Assembly (NCBI GenBank): GCA_910588505.1
Contig: CAJUPQ010000060.1
Span: 1-21,397, forward strand
Direction: 5' to 3'
Source of the DNA: an uncultured Hungatella sp.
Lineage (GTDB): Bacteria > Bacillota > Clostridia > Lachnospirales > Lachnospiraceae
DNA length: 21,397 bases
Part shown: one piece after another, positions 19,960 through 21,397 of the stretch
Layout: each line of letters opens with the position of its first letter
Position numbering within the stretch: the first letter of the stretch is position 1
Notes under the pieces: model-generated
What the model saw: only the letters and a program-made list of their open reading frames with translations
The model's database searches: none
What the model was told of the DNA's origin: nothing
Program-made: the position numbers and the translations under genes

Positions 19960-20082
19960 CTAATAGCGATCCACAATATTGTACACAGCCGTTATAAGCA
20001 GTGACACCGCCGCCGGTATGGAAAACCGCAGAATCATAGGAAACAGCTTCCCGCCCAGATAGTCAACACTTTTCGTATTCAT
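19960..20082 (-). pseudogene. 5' fragment of a MATE-family efflux transporter gene
   Basis: After GGGGAGG (plus-strand 20090-20096), ATG 20082 begins a frame whose residues YLGGKLFPMILRFSIPAAV and AVYNIVDRY match the first cytoplasmic segment and first membrane helix of MATE/NorM-like exporters, which run on from YNIVDR with a glycine-rich turn. Here a TAG follows at about 40 residues, against some 450 normally. The body is deleted. It is divergent from the LysR fragment, a common regulator/transporter layout. Confidence 0.7.
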
Positions 20083-20083
20083 C

Positions 20084-20629
20084 ATGATACCTCCCCTAAT
20101 TTCTATTGATACTATCTGCATTCTAACACCCATTTCCCCAAATGAAAATTTCAAAAAAGCCGCGGAGGAGATGTTTCTCTCCACACCGACCCTGACCCAC
20201 CACATCAAGACTCTGGAACAGGAACTGGGCGCCGACCTGTTTGTCCGCGCCGCCAAAACCGTAAAGCTTACAGAGGCAGGAGCCACCTTTTACAGCGACG
20301 CCAGAGAGATCCTGTCCAAAATGTCCCTGGCCGAAAAAAACGTACAAAAAATAACTAATTCTGATCTGACATTCTTAAGAATCGGCTGTATCAGCACTGC
20401 TGAACTGGAATTGTTAGAAGAAATACTCCATGATCTGCGCGGACAATACCCAAAGGTATACCCACAGATTTCCATCCACGATTACTCCGGGATGAAAAAC
20501 CTGTTTTCCAACAGGCAGCTGGATCTGCTGCTGGCGACAAAAGAAGGCTTGCCCATGCACAGCATGCCGATATATGTCAGCATGACATCACGATTGCGCC
20601 CACAACAGCAAGCCCGCCGCTTGGAATGA
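20084..20629 (+). pseudogene. LysR-family regulator, damaged at both ends
   Basis: The family signature starts at about residue 22 (NFKKAAEEMFLSTPTLTHHIK, then LEQELGADLFVRAAKTVKLTEAGATFY). The usual first ~15 residues of the winged helix are replaced by unrelated sequence without a ribosome-binding site. The effector domain begins (LRIGCISTAELELLEEIL) but is lost near 20575, where the frame enters the antisense of a transposase fragment. It totals 181 codons against about 300 normally. It is almost certainly non-functional. Confidence 0.75.
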
Positions 20630-20669
20630 TGCGCTCATTTGTAAACTCAACCGTGATATTTTTTCTCAT
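20577..20669 (-). pseudogene. 5' fragment of an IS1380-like transposase
   Basis: GGAGG is followed by ATG 20669 and a 30-residue frame, MRKNITVEFTNERIIPSGGL then AVVGAI. It matches, from memory, the N-terminus of IS1380-family transposases, then stops. Only the first 27 or so codons survive. It abuts the truncated LysR gene exactly, implying that the insertion sequence entered lysR and was later mostly deleted. CCCAGTATA at 20702-20710 could be part of its terminal repeat. Confidence 0.55.
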
Positions 20670-20792
20670 GGTGACCTCCGGGGGTTTATTATTTCATTAA
20701 TCCCAGTATACCCTGTTCTTCAAGATACTGCATTATTTTTCACCCGTTGGGTACACAATTCTGAACTATAAAAACACGCACGAACACTGAAA

Positions 20793-21218
20793 CTATGCGA
20801 TGTTTGGAAAATAATTTGTAACGAGGTTCACGGATTCAGGTTGATATCCATATCCACGAATATTCTGGATAATATTACGCCCCAGCTTTTTTCTTATGGA
20901 GTATACACTGCTTTCAATACCGTGATAATCGCCCATGACGTCTTCCCCAGTGATTGCCTTATAAATCTGTTTGGTAGTCCGCACCTGGTCATGATAATAG
21001 GCAAGTGTATACAGGACATCAAACTCTCTTGGAGTCAATTCCACTTCTTTTCCTTTGAAAAAGACTTTCCGCTGCTTTGTCCGTATCTCCACATCACCAA
21101 ACGTCATTTCTTTCCCGTCTACGATGGAGATACACTCTATTTCATGGTCTTCCGCCAATACTGCCTTGATTTTTTCTACAACCTGTTCTTCCGGGTCGGA
21201 AAAGGTTGCGATTATCAT
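20793..21218 (-). CDS. Stand-alone OmpR-type winged-helix regulator
   Basis: This 141-aa protein has a short N-terminal part without a receiver phosphorylation site (MIIATFSDPEEQVVEKIKAVL). A complete Trans_reg_C winged helix follows (about 40-130): VEIRTKQRKVFFKGKEVELT, PREFDVLYTLAYYHDQVRTT, the recognition helix in HGIESSVYSIRKKL, and the IRGYGYQ wing. Such receiver-less proteins are frequent in Lachnospiraceae. It follows an aminotransferase fragment on the same strand. The ribosome-binding site is weak, so expression is uncertain, but the frame is intact. Confidence 0.8.
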   Translation of the reverse strand: MIIATFSDPEEQVVEKIKAVLAEDHEIECISIVDGKEMTFGDVEIRTKQRKVFFKGKEVELTPREFDVLYTLAYYHDQVRTTKQIYKAITGEDVMGDYHGIESSVYSIRKKLGRNIIQNIRGYGYQPESVNLVTNYFPNIA

Positions 21219-21227
21219 TTTCCCAAG

Positions 21228-21397
21228 CTACCACCTTCTCTCTTTATTTTCCCCATACTGTTTTCCCTCCGACAAATACAGTCCCGTATGCTTTCTCAAA
21301 TATTGTGTAAACTCAGCAGCACACCCATGCATATCCCGACAATCCAGCCACAAAAGATAGGTGGCCTGTGAAGGAACCAGCCTGATATGCAAATCCT
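21228..21397 (-). pseudogene. MalY/PatB-type aminotransferase, 3' fragment running off the window
   Basis: The minus-strand frame from the window edge reads RLVPSQATYLLWLDCRDM, then EFTQYLRKHTGLYLSEGKQYG. This matches the C-terminal domain of MalY/PatB cystathionine beta-lyase-like PLP enzymes. In the family a FLRxNxACPR stretch follows with the PLP-side arginine, but here the frame ends ENKERRW-stop. The last ~35 residues, including that arginine, are missing, so the gene is probably inactive unless the edge misleads. Confidence 0.65.

Overview
The window looks like chromosome of a gut Firmicute of the Lachnospiraceae / Clostridium clostridioforme type. This is inferred from strong AGGAGG ribosome-binding sites, a Bce-type peptide-antibiotic module, clostridial-style phage replication genes and GC-rich host coding. 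No species marker is present. It has three parts.

(1) About 55-11193 is an integrated 11.1-kb mobile element. It is bounded by a perfect 17-bp direct repeat (55-71 and 11177-11193), and the right copy lies in the 3' end of an 8-oxoguanine DNA glycosylase gene. Inside the repeats lie TACCCCA arrays (2 copies left, 5 right) that look like integrase arm sites. The gene order is phage-like: CI-type repressor divergent from a Cro-like gene across back-to-back promoters, small HTH/excisionase-like protein, replisome organizer, DnaC-like helicase loader, Hjc-like nuclease, a complete sigma-70 factor and an HTH regulator. Then comes a 1.4-kb gene-poor stretch full of hairpins. It is followed by an inverted cassette (HTH regulator plus Uma2 nuclease, with its own promoter and terminator), a divergent HIRAN-domain gene, four small genes of unknown function (one with a ParB-like patch) and a tyrosine integrase. 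No terminase, capsid, tail, lysis or conjugation genes are seen, so it is either a phage-satellite-like element or a prophage that lost its late half. Its most distinctive trait is a 9-mer, CCTGCTGCC/GGCAGCAGG. It recurs ten times in non-coding DNA of the element, often within hairpins in front of genes, although roughly 0.1 copy is expected by chance.

(2) 11.2-19.7 kb is host chromosome, with the intact genes on the minus strand. It holds the 5'-truncated glycosylase, a MutS2-like ATPase without a Smr domain preceded by an octanucleotide tandem repeat, a 1-kb stretch of gene fragments and orphan promoters (one covered by a perfect 18-bp LacI-type palindrome), and a Bce-type module. In that module the response regulator and kinase overlap by 4 bp. 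A terminator and a candidate regulator box separate them from the ABC ATPase and permease.

(3) 19.7-21.4 kb is a gene graveyard: the start of a MATE transporter, a LysR regulator damaged at both ends, the start of an IS1380-like transposase, an intact stand-alone winged-helix regulator, and a MalY/PatB-type aminotransferase fragment running off the window.
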